DNA of 14,379 nucleotides from an uncultured Sphingorhabdus sp. (GTDB lineage: Bacteria; Pseudomonadota; Alphaproteobacteria; Sphingomonadales; Sphingomonadaceae): positions 1 through 14,379 of the forward strand of contig CALMYW010000301.1 of the NCBI GenBank assembly GCA_937873665.1. The letters are read 5' to 3'. Position numbers and translations under genes: made by a program. The notes under the pieces are model-generated. The model was not told the origin of the DNA. It saw nothing but the letters and a program-made list of their open reading frames with translations, and searched no databases. This document shows positions 1 through 6,419 of this stretch, in pieces. Position 1 is the stretch's first letter. Every line of letters starts with the position of its first letter.

Positions 1-857
1 TTGCGCTTGGCGAACCATTGCCGCCGGATCTTGGCGGTCAGCTTGGTCGCGTCGGTCTTGTCGAGCATCACCGCGCGGGTCGACCAGCGATAGGCGAAGG
101 CGAGCCGGTTGAGTTCGTCGAGCAGGCCCGGGAAAGTGCTGCTGGGAAACCCTACCACCGTCAGTGTTCGCAGATGCGCGCGGCTCAAGCGGGGTTCCAG
201 CCCGCCGGTCAGCGGCTCGTCGGCCAGCAGCGCGTCAAGGTGCATCGGCACTTCGGGAACCCGAACCCGGTGGTTGCGGGTCGAGACGCAGCTGTGCAGG
301 TATGTCAGCGTCTCGCTGTCATTTAGCCAGGCTACTTCGGGCACGAAGCCTTCGACCAGCCGCAGCAACCGGTCGGTCCGGTCGACGAACAGGTCGAGCA
401 GTTCCTTGGGGTTTATCCCCTTTTCGGCCTTACCCTCATAGAGCCAGCTCTCGGCGCGGGCGGCATCCTCGGCAGGCGGCATCCAGCACAGGGTCAGGAA
501 ATAGCCGCTCTCGAAATGCGCCCCTTCCTCGGCGAACTGCGCGGCACGTTCGCGCTCGACCAGTTCGGACGCCGGATCGGGAAACTGGCTGTCGGGATAA
601 TCCTGCGCGGGCCGGCGCACGGCCTCGACGAAGATCGCCCAACCCGATCCCAGCCGCCGGAGCGCAGAATTGAGCCGTGCGGTCGTTGCGATCAGTTCGG
701 CGGGCGTCGCGCTGTCGAGATCGGGTCCGCGGAACCGGGCCGAGCGCTGGAAGCTGCCGTCCTTGTTGAGCACCACGCCCGGCGCAACCAGTGCTGCCCA
801 GGGCAAGAAGTCCGCGAGCCGGTCGGCCTTGTTCCTGTATTCACGAAGCGACAGCAT
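1..857 (-). CDS. trbE: TrbE, VirB4-family conjugation ATPase (N-terminal part, cut by window edge)
   Basis: First 285 codons of the TrbE/VirB4-type ATPase that powers assembly of the mating-pair (type IV secretion) apparatus at the inner membrane. The reading begins at an ATG at 857-855 (MLSLREYRNKADRLADFLPW) and stays open to the window edge. This stretch corresponds to the CagE/TrbE/VirB N-terminal domain. Family members are about 800 residues long, so the Walker A and B motifs should lie outside the window and are not seen here. The start is 4 bases after the trbD stop, and GAGGG about 9 bases upstream can serve as ribosome binding site. Identification rests on sequence flavour and on its position right after trbB-trbC-trbD. 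It is presumably translated from the same trb operon message. Confidence 0.9.
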   Translation of the reverse strand, partial: MLSLREYRNKADRLADFLPWAALVAPGVVLNKDGSFQRSARFRGPDLDSATPAELIATTARLNSALRRLGSGWAIFVEAVRRPAQDYPDSQFPDPASELVERERAAQFAEEGAHFESGYFLTLCWMPPAEDAARAESWLYEGKAEKGINPKELLDLFVDRTDRLLRLVEGFVPEVAWLNDSETLTYLHSCVSTRNHRVRVPEVPMHLDALLADEPLTGGLEPRLSRAHLRTLTVVGFPSSTFPGLLDELNRLAFAYRWSTRAVMLDKTDATKLTAKIRRQWFAKR

Positions 858-861
858 CGGC

Positions 862-1137
862 TCAAACCCTCAGAAAGTTGGGAAAGCGCAGATGCCTCCG
901 CGCGACATCGACGAACTGGGGATCGCGCCGCGCCGCCCAGACCGAGACCATGTGACCGAGCGCGAAGATCACAACGCCGGCGATCCACAGGCGCAGACCC
1001 AGTCCGATCGCGGCAGCCAGCGTCGCATTGGCGATCGCGAGGCCGCGCGGTGCCCCGCCAAGCAGGATATGTTCGGTCAGCGCGCGGTGGACCGGGACGA
1101 CGTAACCCTGCACGGCCTCGGGCGGCACGGCGTCCAT
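862..1137 (-). CDS. trbD: TrbD, VirB3-family inner-membrane conjugation protein
   Basis: A 91-residue small membrane protein of the TrbD/VirB3 family, a component of the inner-membrane part of the mating-pair formation system that works closely with the VirB4-type ATPase encoded next door. Residues about 20-65 form one or two hydrophobic segments (including LAAAIGLGLRLWIAGVVIFA). The N-terminus carries the family-like VPVHRALTEHILLGGAPR stretch that precedes the membrane segment. The ATG at 1137-1135 shares one base with the trbC stop codon, and the stop is 4 bases before the trbE start, so trbC-trbD-trbE are very likely translationally coupled. Length matches the family norm of about 90-105 residues. 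Confidence 0.9.
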   Translation of the reverse strand: MDAVPPEAVQGYVVPVHRALTEHILLGGAPRGLAIANATLAAAIGLGLRLWIAGVVIFALGHMVSVWAARRDPQFVDVARRHLRFPNFLRV

Positions 1138-1469
1138 CAGACCATCGCCCCGCCGCCGAACGAGAAGAACGACAGGAAAAAGGATGAGGCGGCGAAAGCG
1201 ATCGACAGACCGAACACGATCTGGATCATCCGCCGCGCGCCGCCCGAAGTGTCACCGAAGGCGAGTGCGAGGCCGGTGGCGATGATGATCATCACCGCGA
1301 CGATCTTGGCGACCGGACCCTGGATTGACTCGAGGATCGACTGGAGCGGGGCTTCCCACGGCATCGACGAACCCGCGGCATGGGCTGGAGTGGCGATGCT
1401 AAGGGCAACTAAGCCGCCGAGCATGGCGGCGGACAGGCGGGCACGGGCGCGCGAAATGGTCTGGATCAC
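1137..1469 (-). CDS. trbC: TrbC, VirB2-family conjugative pilin precursor
   Basis: A 110-residue pilin precursor of the TrbC/VirB2 family, the subunit of the conjugative pilus. It starts with a long signal peptide: basic [11 protein letters not shown], a hydrophobic core around residues 12-25, and a likely signal peptidase site after ATPAHA at about residue 31. Two further hydrophobic segments follow (about 53-71 and 84-102), as expected of the mature pilin, which sits in the inner membrane before pilus assembly. The start codon is GTG at 1469 and overlaps the trbB stop in a GTGA arrangement (4-base overlap), which supports this start and coupling to trbB. IncP TrbC is cyclised after further processing; whether that happens here cannot be told from sequence alone. 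Confidence 0.9.
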   Translation of the reverse strand: MIQTISRARARLSAAMLGGLVALSIATPAHAAGSSMPWEAPLQSILESIQGPVAKIVAVMIIIATGLALAFGDTSGGARRMIQIVFGLSIAFAASSFFLSFFSFGGGAMV

Positions 1470-2449
1470 GAAGAAACTCCTTTGGCTTCGGGGGTGATGG
1501 GGAGGATGTGGTAGTCGCCGGACACATCGAGCCCGGTGACCCGTGCGAGTTCGGCGAGCCGCCGCCCGGTACCGTCGCGGACCAACACGGCGACGATGTC
1601 GATGGTCTCCGCAATGAGGGCGCGCGGCACGGTGACCACGCTTTCCTGGATCAGCTGCTCCATGCGCCGCAGTGTGCCGAGCGCGGATCCGGCGTGGATG
1701 GTCCCGACGCCTCCGGGATGGCCTGTCCCCCAGGCCTTCAAGAGGTCGAGCGCTTCCGCGCCGCGCACTTCGCCGATGGGAATGCGGTCAGGCCGCAGCC
1801 GCAGCGCGGAGCGAACCAGGTCGGAAAGGGTGGCAACGCCGTCCTTGGTGCGCAGCGACACGAGGTTGGGCGCGGCGCATTGCAGTTCGCGCGTGTCCTC
1901 GATCAGAACCACCCGATCGTCGGTTTTGGCGACCTCGGCGAGCAGCGCATTGGTAAGTGTGGTCTTGCCGGTCGATGTGCCGCCGGCGACCAGGATGTTC
2001 TTGCGGGCAGCAACAGCGGCAACGAGCGCCTCGGCCTGCCACCCGGACATGATCTCAGCCGCGACATAATCCGCGAGCGTGAACACCGCGATGGCGGGCT
2101 TGCGGATCGCAAAACTCGGTGCGGCCACAACCGGCGGCAGCAGCCCCTCGAACCGCTCCCCCGTATCGGGAAGCTCAGCTGAAACCCGCGGTGCCCTGGC
2201 ATGGACCTCGGCCCCGACATGGTGCGCGACCAGGCGGATGATCCGCTCGCCATCAGCGGCGGACATCCCGCTCCCCGTATCGGCAATCCCGGCTCCCAGC
2301 CGGTCGATCCACAGCCGTCCGTCGGGATTGAGCATGACCTCGATGACCGAGGCGTCTTCAAGCCAGGCGGCGATCTCCGGCCCGAGTGCCGTGCGCAGCA
2401 TCCGCGCGCCGCGCGACGATGCTTGGGCGTTGATGGGGATGACGCTCAT
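1466..2449 (-). CDS. trbB: TrbB, VirB11-family secretion ATPase
   Basis: Traffic ATPase of the VirB11/TrbB family, a hexameric cytoplasmic ATPase at the base of the mating-pair apparatus. Numbered from the ATG at 2449 (327 residues), the Walker A motif is GGTSTGKT (156-163), the Asp box region is VLIEDTREL (181-189), the Walker B-type strand is RIPIGEVRG (222-230) and the His box is [11 protein letters not shown] (243-253). These are in the correct order and spacing for VirB11 ATPases. I choose the ATG at 2449 because GAGG lies 6 bases upstream; an in-frame ATG at 2482 has no visible ribosome binding site. The ribosome binding site lies inside a small hairpin (listed separately). The stop overlaps the trbC GTG. 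In related elements trbB directly follows the copG-like gene, but here about 9 kb of cargo intervenes, so trbB must use a local promoter or read-through. Confidence 0.93.
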   Translation of the reverse strand: MSVIPINAQASSRGARMLRTALGPEIAAWLEDASVIEVMLNPDGRLWIDRLGAGIADTGSGMSAADGERIIRLVAHHVGAEVHARAPRVSAELPDTGERFEGLLPPVVAAPSFAIRKPAIAVFTLADYVAAEIMSGWQAEALVAAVAARKNILVAGGTSTGKTTLTNALLAEVAKTDDRVVLIEDTRELQCAAPNLVSLRTKDGVATLSDLVRSALRLRPDRIPIGEVRGAEALDLLKAWGTGHPGGVGTIHAGSALGTLRRMEQLIQESVVTVPRALIAETIDIVAVLVRDGTGRRLAELARVTGLDVSGDYHILPITPEAKGVSS

Positions 2450-2454
2450 GAAAT

Positions 2455-2472
2455 GCCTCGTGTGAGCGAGGC
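2455..2472 (-). promoter_or_regulatory. Hairpin covering the trbB ribosome binding site
   Basis: On the minus strand a perfect 6-bp GC-rich stem (GCCTCG / CGAGGC, 6-base loop) lies just before the trbB ATG at 2449. The GAGG that should act as Shine-Dalgarno sequence is inside the 3' arm, 6 bases from the start codon. Folding would hide it, so trbB translation may be restrained unless the hairpin is opened, for example by a ribosome starting at the in-frame ATG at 2482. Pairing is seen directly; the regulatory role is inference. Confidence 0.45.
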
Positions 2473-2525
2473 AACCGACCATCGGCTGCGCCCGCGAGGC
2501 AGATCAAAAGGACATCAGAATGCGT

Positions 2526-2548
2526 GATGGCAACAGCTTGTTGCTATC
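2526..2548. repeat. 23-base inverted repeat upstream of trbB
   Basis: GATGGCAACA and TGTTGCTATC flank a GCT loop and pair over 10 positions with one G-T wobble. Read on the minus strand it lies after the protease gene and about 80 bases before trbB. There is no T-run directly after it, so it is a poor intrinsic terminator. An operator for a dimeric repressor of the trb genes is equally plausible. Only the symmetry is directly supported. Confidence 0.4.
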
Positions 2549-2687
2549 GGCGTAGTGTGGCGAAAGGGAAGAAAGTGACGGCGGTCAGGAGCAGCGCGAT
2601 GCCGGCCTAGCCTGAAAGTCGACTTTGCCAAATGGGCTCTTAGAACCTGGTGGTCTTCGATGCGCAATCTATGATGTAAGGCGGCGG

Positions 2688-3572
2688 CTATCGACCATAA
2701 GCAAACTTTGGACTGTAACTCTCGATCAGCGTGGCCTCTTCATCCTCATCATCATCGGGATCATCCGGCAAGTCCTCGCTGGAGAAAACGGACAAAGTGA
2801 ATCCATAACTGCCCAGTCCGACGACTTCCTCGTCAAGGTCACATCCCTTTGAACCCCCGAACCAATGTTCAAGCGTCGTCTGCTGGCACACGCTTCGCCC
2901 CAAGAGCACATTCTGGGGGTCTGTGTTGAATTCCAAAGTTGCTGACTGTGGGAGTTTCGCTCCCTTCTTCGGAAATGTCATCTGTCCTAGCCGCTTGAAG
3001 CCTTCTGACAGAAACCCATAGCAGATATGCGCGCCTTTGCTGATGACGACAGCCATCGGGTAGGGGCTGCATTCAGCAGCGCGGATCGCGCAAGCTGTCA
3101 GCGAGCATTTTGAAGCATCGCTTAGTTCGGATATCCCAACAAGACCAATTTGGCCCTTCCGCAGAACCTGAGCGACCAGCCTAGTTGGAAGTAGCAATCC
3201 CGATGCAAAGTGGTCGGCTTCAATTTCGATCGACGATCCACCCTCGGTGAACCCGGCGCGCGAGATGTGAATGGGTGCAGCCTTCAAAATTTCCGCTGGA
3301 TGGCCTTCCAGGAAGTAGTGTCCCAATTCATGCCCAACGGTAAAGCGTTGGAATCCCTCGCTGGCTATCGCAGTTGAGTAGAAAATCCCTACATCTTCAC
3401 CAGAGAATATTATGCCTCCGCTGACACCATCCATGTCGGGCGACTTTGCCTCAACATGGATCTCTACTTGTTCGGCGATCTCGAATGGATCGATCGGAAA
3501 TGACGTGAAGCCGAATTCGGCAGCCTTCTGCTCGCCGCAACGCCGCGCCCAATTCAGCCGAAATTTGCTCAT
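2688..3572 (-). CDS. ImmA/IrrE-family zinc metalloprotease
   Basis: A 294-residue protein with the zincin signature HELGH at residues 81-85 (VGHELGHYFLEG) and a downstream third-ligand region around IEIEADHFASGLLLP (115-129). This is the ImmA/IrrE (DUF955, COG2856) pattern. Characterised relatives (ImmA of ICEBs1, IrrE/PprI of Deinococcus) cut a partner XRE-type repressor and so switch on its target genes. The ATG at 3572 overlaps the stop of the XRE gene as ATGA, so the two are co-translated and form the classic repressor/protease pair. The C-terminal ~165 residues after the protease domain are not recognised; they end in a very acidic stretch near DLPDDPDDDEDEEA. Its partner gene is divergent from a Pycsar-like operon, so control of that operon is the natural hypothesis. 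A toxin-antitoxin role for the pair is an alternative. Confidence 0.9.
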   Translation of the reverse strand: MSKFRLNWARRCGEQKAAEFGFTSFPIDPFEIAEQVEIHVEAKSPDMDGVSGGIIFSGEDVGIFYSTAIASEGFQRFTVGHELGHYFLEGHPAEILKAAPIHISRAGFTEGGSSIEIEADHFASGLLLPTRLVAQVLRKGQIGLVGISELSDASKCSLTACAIRAAECSPYPMAVVISKGAHICYGFLSEGFKRLGQMTFPKKGAKLPQSATLEFNTDPQNVLLGRSVCQQTTLEHWFGGSKGCDLDEEVVGLGSYGFTLSVFSSEDLPDDPDDDEDEEATLIESYSPKFAYGR

Positions 3573-3901
3573 TCCCCCTTTTCTACCTTCCTCTGGTTCA
3601 TGAGGTCGATCATCATCTGAATATGTTCGCGATCAGCGTTTGACAGCTTGTCTTCATTGCGGAATGCCGTTGTTGCCCCTTCCATGCTTTCGGATCGCCC
3701 GAGAAGGTAATCGGAAGCCACATTTAGGGCTTTCGCAAGTGCTCGCACATTGGCGAAGGACGGCTTTCTCCGATCACGCTCAAAGTGCCCGATTGCTGCG
3801 GGTTGAAGATATGCTAGCTTGGCCAACTCTGCTTGGCTCAGGCCTCGCATTTCTCTTGCAGCAAAAAGCCTTTCGGCAAAAACATCGTCGGCTTCATCCA
3901 T
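3569..3901 (-). CDS. XRE-family HTH transcriptional regulator (likely repressor)
   Basis: A 110-residue Cro/CI-type regulator. The helix-turn-helix covers roughly residues 10-66: an ARE-RGLSQAELAKLAYL first half and an AAIGHFERDRRKPS recognition half, followed by LAKALNVASDYLLG, which is typical of XRE repressors. The C-terminal ~40 residues (from NEDKLSNADREHIQMM) are helical and could dimerise or be cut by the neighbouring protease. I choose the ATG at 3901. An in-frame ATG at 3925 gives 118 residues, but it lies upstream of the transcription start expected from the best promoter (-10 at 3933-3928). No strong ribosome binding site is seen at 3901 (only GGGG about 11 bases upstream), so translation may be weak. 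It overlaps the protease gene by 4 bases and probably represses itself and the divergent cyclase operon. Confidence 0.9.
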   Translation of the reverse strand: MDEADDVFAERLFAAREMRGLSQAELAKLAYLQPAAIGHFERDRRKPSFANVRALAKALNVASDYLLGRSESMEGATTAFRNEDKLSNADREHIQMMIDLMNQRKVEKGE

Positions 3902-3927
3902 TCTTGACACTACCCCGGCAAGCATCT

Positions 3928-3956
3928 ATTATATACGCATTCGTAGGGTCATCGAA
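3928..3956 (-). promoter_or_regulatory. Predicted promoter of the XRE-protease pair
   Basis: On the minus strand TTCGAT (3956-3951) and a consensus TATAAT (3933-3928) are separated by exactly 17 bases. Transcription would start near 3921. The spacer contains the perfect inverted repeat TACG-AATG-CGTA, an ideal place for an autorepressor to bind. Confidence 0.55.
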
Positions 3957-4026
3957 GCTGCCTTGGCGGCATTTTTTTGACCCTCAATACCTACGAAAAG
4001 GTAGGTTTCATTATTACGAATCGCAA
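3934..4026. promoter_or_regulatory. Three TACGAA-type repeats between the divergent XRE and cyclase genes (candidate operators)
   Basis: Three related 12-mers lie in the divergent region: TACGAATGCGTA (3945-3934, minus strand), TACGAAAAGGTA (3992-4003) and TACGAATCGCAA (4015-4026). The first is a perfect TACG-N4-CGTA inverted repeat inside the XRE promoter. The second sits in a larger inverted repeat, ACCTAC-N6-GTAGGT (3989-4006). A TTGACC that could be the -35 box of the cyclase operon is at 3977-3982, but no good -10 follows at the usual distance, so the plus-strand promoter is unresolved. The arrangement suggests that one regulator, most simply the XRE protein, controls both directions. 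Repeats are seen directly; binding is inferred. Confidence 0.5.
3957..3978 (+). terminator. Small terminator-like hairpin upstream of the cyclase operon
   Basis: GCTGC (3957-3961) and GCGGC (3966-3970) pair with one G-T wobble around a CTTG loop, followed by A and seven T residues (3972-3978). This resembles a weak intrinsic terminator on the plus strand and could insulate the defence operon from stray upstream transcription. The T-run ends in TTGACC, so it could instead be an AT-rich promoter element. Confidence 0.3.
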
Positions 4027-4078
4027 CGGCGGTCAACCACGATCGCGCAATGGGGCTCAAAGGACTAAGGGGTTTGTA

Positions 4079-5695
4079 ATGGCTTGGAATCGCGATCGGG
4101 CAATTGGCCGTATTCAGAAACTTCAGCAGTCGGTTCCAACTGTGCGGACCGTCGATCTTGCCAAGGAACTTTATCCCACGTTCCTGTCCGAGGTGCGTGC
4201 TGGCAGGCGTGCTAGCGCGGATATCAGGCCAGCACTCTACAACATTTCACGCAATCAGGCAATCTTGGTGGACGGTGTCCACGTCTACGCCCGCCTGGCA
4301 AACTATGATGATTTCCGGCTCGAGGGTCGTCAGGAAACGGAACAAGGCCACAAGCGCGGTCTCAATTTCCTTCACCTTCACTACGCAGCCAGTGATCGCA
4401 TCATTGAGGATTTCGGCGCGGTTCGCATCGATTACCACGGCGGACGGATGCATTGCGTAGTGGCTGATCCCATCGATGATGAACAGGCGAGGGTGGCCAA
4501 AGCAATCGAACTGGCACAGCGTCTGATTGAATTCGCCGCTGTCGCAGACCGGGATATAGCCAACGGCGGTTACCAAGCGCGGCTCAAGATCGGTATCGAC
4601 ACAGGCAAGTGCGTCGCAATCAACAGTGGGTCAGGCCATGAACAGGAGCCGCTGTTCCTTGGGAATGCTGCAAATTACGCCGCAAAACTGGCAGAGGGCG
4701 AAGGTGAAGGCATCTTTCTGTCCAACCGGGCTCGCCAGATCCTGGGCATGGGCACCTACACTTCGATCAACGACGAGAGGTCGTATGGCATCGACGCGGA
4801 ATGGCGCCTGCGCTCGTCGACGCTTGCGAAAGTTCGTCATCCTGAATTGGCGGCAGTGTTCGACGGCGGCAGCGTTGCCTATGACAGGTTGATCAAGGAA
4901 TGGCGGTCCGACCTTCGTGATTTCAGTGAATATGCCGGCGGACAGTCAGCATTCAAATTCCACGAGCATTCGCCACCCTTGCGGACGATTGATTTCGCGA
5001 ATTTGTCGCCAGGCAACTCGATCCGAATGCAACTGGTCAGCATCTTTGGCGACGTATCGGGCTACACGGCATACATCGAAAACGCGATGCGAACTGGTCG
5101 TGTGGGCGAAGCAGTGCGCGCAATTCACGTTATCCGCGGCGAATTGCACAACGTGCTCAAGGATGACTTTTCATCGCGCAAAGTCCGCTACATCGGCGAT
5201 TGCATTCACGGATTGCTCGCTGTCGGGCAAGCGAACGCAATCGACCTTCAACGTTCATCCATTGATGCAGTTAAGTGCGCGGCAGCAATGCGTTCAAGCT
5301 TCCAGCTGATTCAGGAGAGCTTGCAGAACATCGACTCTCTGGGTCTCGCGGTGGGAATTGAAGCAGGACCAACGCCGGTCAGTCGGATTGGTCGTCGGGG
5401 TGAAGGCAGCGTCCGTGTCGCCAGTAGCTCTGCGACGATAGTTTCGGAGGCCGAACAGAGCGACGCAACGGGTAGCCAGTTGGCGATCGGTCCAGTAGCC
5501 TATGATGCATTGCCCATGCGCATCCGCAATGCCTTTCCCGACAGGATCGCGGAGGGGCTCGATGTTGATGTCTACGATGTAATGTTCGGTGGAGCGCCTG
5601 CCCTTCCAACATCGCATGATGCGTCTCGGGCTCATGGCGCAGTCAGCACCGAATACAAAAGCGAACCGGTGCGGGCGCACAGTGTCATCAAGTAA
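4079..5695 (+). CDS. Tandem class III nucleotide cyclase, Pycsar-type (PycC-like)
   Basis: A 538-residue cytoplasmic protein with two class III cyclase homology domains, proposed to make the cyclic mononucleotide that signals infection in a Pycsar system. Domain 1 (about 66-225) has KIGIDTG (170-176) and GNAANYAAKL (195-204), which contains the Asn of the catalytic Asn/Arg motif (N199, with Lys203 where Arg is usual), but it lacks both metal-binding Asp residues (Arg72 in YARLANY; GGRM at 121-124). Domain 2 (about 318-480) has both Asp residues, FGDVSGYT (D325) and YIGDCIHG (D374), but RVASSSATI replaces the Asn/Arg motif. The two halves therefore appear to form one shared active site. The residue that is Lys in adenylyl and Glu in guanylyl cyclases aligns with Asp118, so neither purine is obvious. 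I choose ATG 4079 because AGGGG lies 6 bases upstream; an in-frame ATG at 3977 overlaps the predicted promoter region. About 55 tail residues lack recognisable folds. The nucleotide product is not determined. Confidence 0.82.
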   Translation: MAWNRDRAIGRIQKLQQSVPTVRTVDLAKELYPTFLSEVRAGRRASADIRPALYNISRNQAILVDGVHVYARLANYDDFRLEGRQETEQGHKRGLNFLHLHYAASDRIIEDFGAVRIDYHGGRMHCVVADPIDDEQARVAKAIELAQRLIEFAAVADRDIANGGYQARLKIGIDTGKCVAINSGSGHEQEPLFLGNAANYAAKLAEGEGEGIFLSNRARQILGMGTYTSINDERSYGIDAEWRLRSSTLAKVRHPELAAVFDGGSVAYDRLIKEWRSDLRDFSEYAGGQSAFKFHEHSPPLRTIDFANLSPGNSIRMQLVSIFGDVSGYTAYIENAMRTGRVGEAVRAIHVIRGELHNVLKDDFSSRKVRYIGDCIHGLLAVGQANAIDLQRSSIDAVKCAAAMRSSFQLIQESLQNIDSLGLAVGIEAGPTPVSRIGRRGEGSVRVASSSATIVSEAEQSDATGSQLAIGPVAYDALPMRIRNAFPDRIAEGLDVDVYDVMFGGAPALPTSHDASRAHGAVSTEYKSEPVRAHSVIK

Positions 5696-6413
5696 GCAAA
5701 TCTCGCTTCTCAAACAGAACTTGCCGGATTGGGCCGCGCTCGGGAGCGAGAATCGTACACTTCTAGTGGCGGCAAGTGTGCCGCGCCCGAACGGCGGATA
5801 CTGGCCTCAAGTCTCGATAGAAATCTCACTATCTAGCGATGGAAAACTGCAAGCCCGCGAGCACCCAGCGCAACGCTGGCCTGAATTCTGCCCGCAGCGC
5901 CATATCAACGACGGTGGCTTCTTCTGCCTTGGCTTGTCGGATGTTCCCGCTGTCAGCTCTGAAGATGATGCCGCCCGGTGGTGGCGGATATTGGCCGCTC
6001 ATCTGCAGATGCAGTTTGTCGCCGAGCTTACCAAGACGTGGCCCAAAGATATGGAATGGGACCATGGAGAGGCAGGGGAAACACAAGCAATCATGGAGGG
6101 TATTGCCCAGCATCATGATCTAATCGATGATGTGCAAGACGCTCATCGGTATGGCCAAGGCTGGCTTAGCGGGGAACTCCCAAGGCTTACCAAAGCAGGA
6201 GACCGCTTAGTAAATGGGCGCGCGCCCTGCCCGAAAGGGTGCCTCAGACGCAAGCATCCAATCTTGCGCCGAGCATGCCGCAAACGCCAAGCCATTTACG
6301 AACTTGTGAAGCTTGAACGGTTGAAACGAATTCAGTCTGCCGAATTTTGGAAAGCATGTGATGGCAAGACATGTTGTGGCCAGATGCGCAGTTGCCCGAT
6401 GAGGAAGGACTAG
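5682..6413 (+). CDS. E2-like (ubiquitin-conjugating fold) protein with Cys-rich C-terminus
   Basis: From GTG 5682, a 243-residue protein whose first ~130 residues resemble prokaryotic E2-like proteins: strands around RTLLVAASVP and YWPQVSIEISL, then RWPEFCPQRHINDGGFFCLG (65-84). There RHIN-DGG-FFCL parallels the HPN...G.iCL active-site segment of E2 enzymes, making Cys82 the candidate thioester cysteine; His74 sits at the usual Asn position. The C-terminal ~60 residues are basic and Cys-rich (C183, C187, C199, C226, C231, C232, C238), suggesting a metal-binding element. No E1 or JAB gene is present. In short type II CBASS an E2-like protein acts on the nucleotide-making enzyme, so modification of the cyclase next door is a reasonable guess. 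The GTG overlaps the cyclase stop by 14 bases. ATGs at 5634 and 5589 are alternatives, but overlap the cyclase by 62 and 107 bases. No strong ribosome binding site was seen for any of them, so coupling is likely. Confidence 0.68.
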   Translation: MSSSKQISLLKQNLPDWAALGSENRTLLVAASVPRPNGGYWPQVSIEISLSSDGKLQAREHPAQRWPEFCPQRHINDGGFFCLGLSDVPAVSSEDDAARWWRILAAHLQMQFVAELTKTWPKDMEWDHGEAGETQAIMEGIAQHHDLIDDVQDAHRYGQGWLSGELPRLTKAGDRLVNGRAPCPKGCLRRKHPILRRACRKRQAIYELVKLERLKRIQSAEFWKACDGKTCCGQMRSCPMRKD

Positions 6414-6419
6414 GTGTAG

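Larger units (their letters stand above)
2450..2687. other. Intergenic region between the protease gene and trbB (left cargo junction)
   Basis: About 240 bases without a convincing gene. It should hold the promoter of the trb operon, but I do not see a clear -35/-10 pair. It contains an inverted repeat at 2526-2548 (GATGGCAACA, loop GCT, TGTTGCTATC; 10-bp stem with one G-T pair) and a perfect 12-bp palindrome AAAGTCGACTTT at 2615-2626. Two short words, GTGGCGAAAG (2557-2566) and AGATCAAAA (2501-2509), recur upstream of traG (14143-14152 and 14151-14159). This region must contain the left boundary between cargo and transfer genes. I see no target-site duplication. Confidence 0.5.

Noticed and set aside
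516..2182. Several long plus-strand frames across trbE-trbB
   Set aside because: They overlap the trb genes, which have recognisable motifs and coupled starts and stops; the plus-strand frames are artefacts of high GC.
3902..3925. Longer XRE protein starting at ATG 3925
   Set aside because: This ATG lies upstream of the transcription start expected from the TTCGAT-17-TATAAT promoter, so it would not be in the message. It remains possible if another promoter is used.
3977..4078. Longer cyclase start at ATG 3977 (34 extra residues)
   Set aside because: It begins inside the putative promoter and repeat region and lacks a ribosome binding site, whereas ATG 4079 has AGGGG at good spacing.
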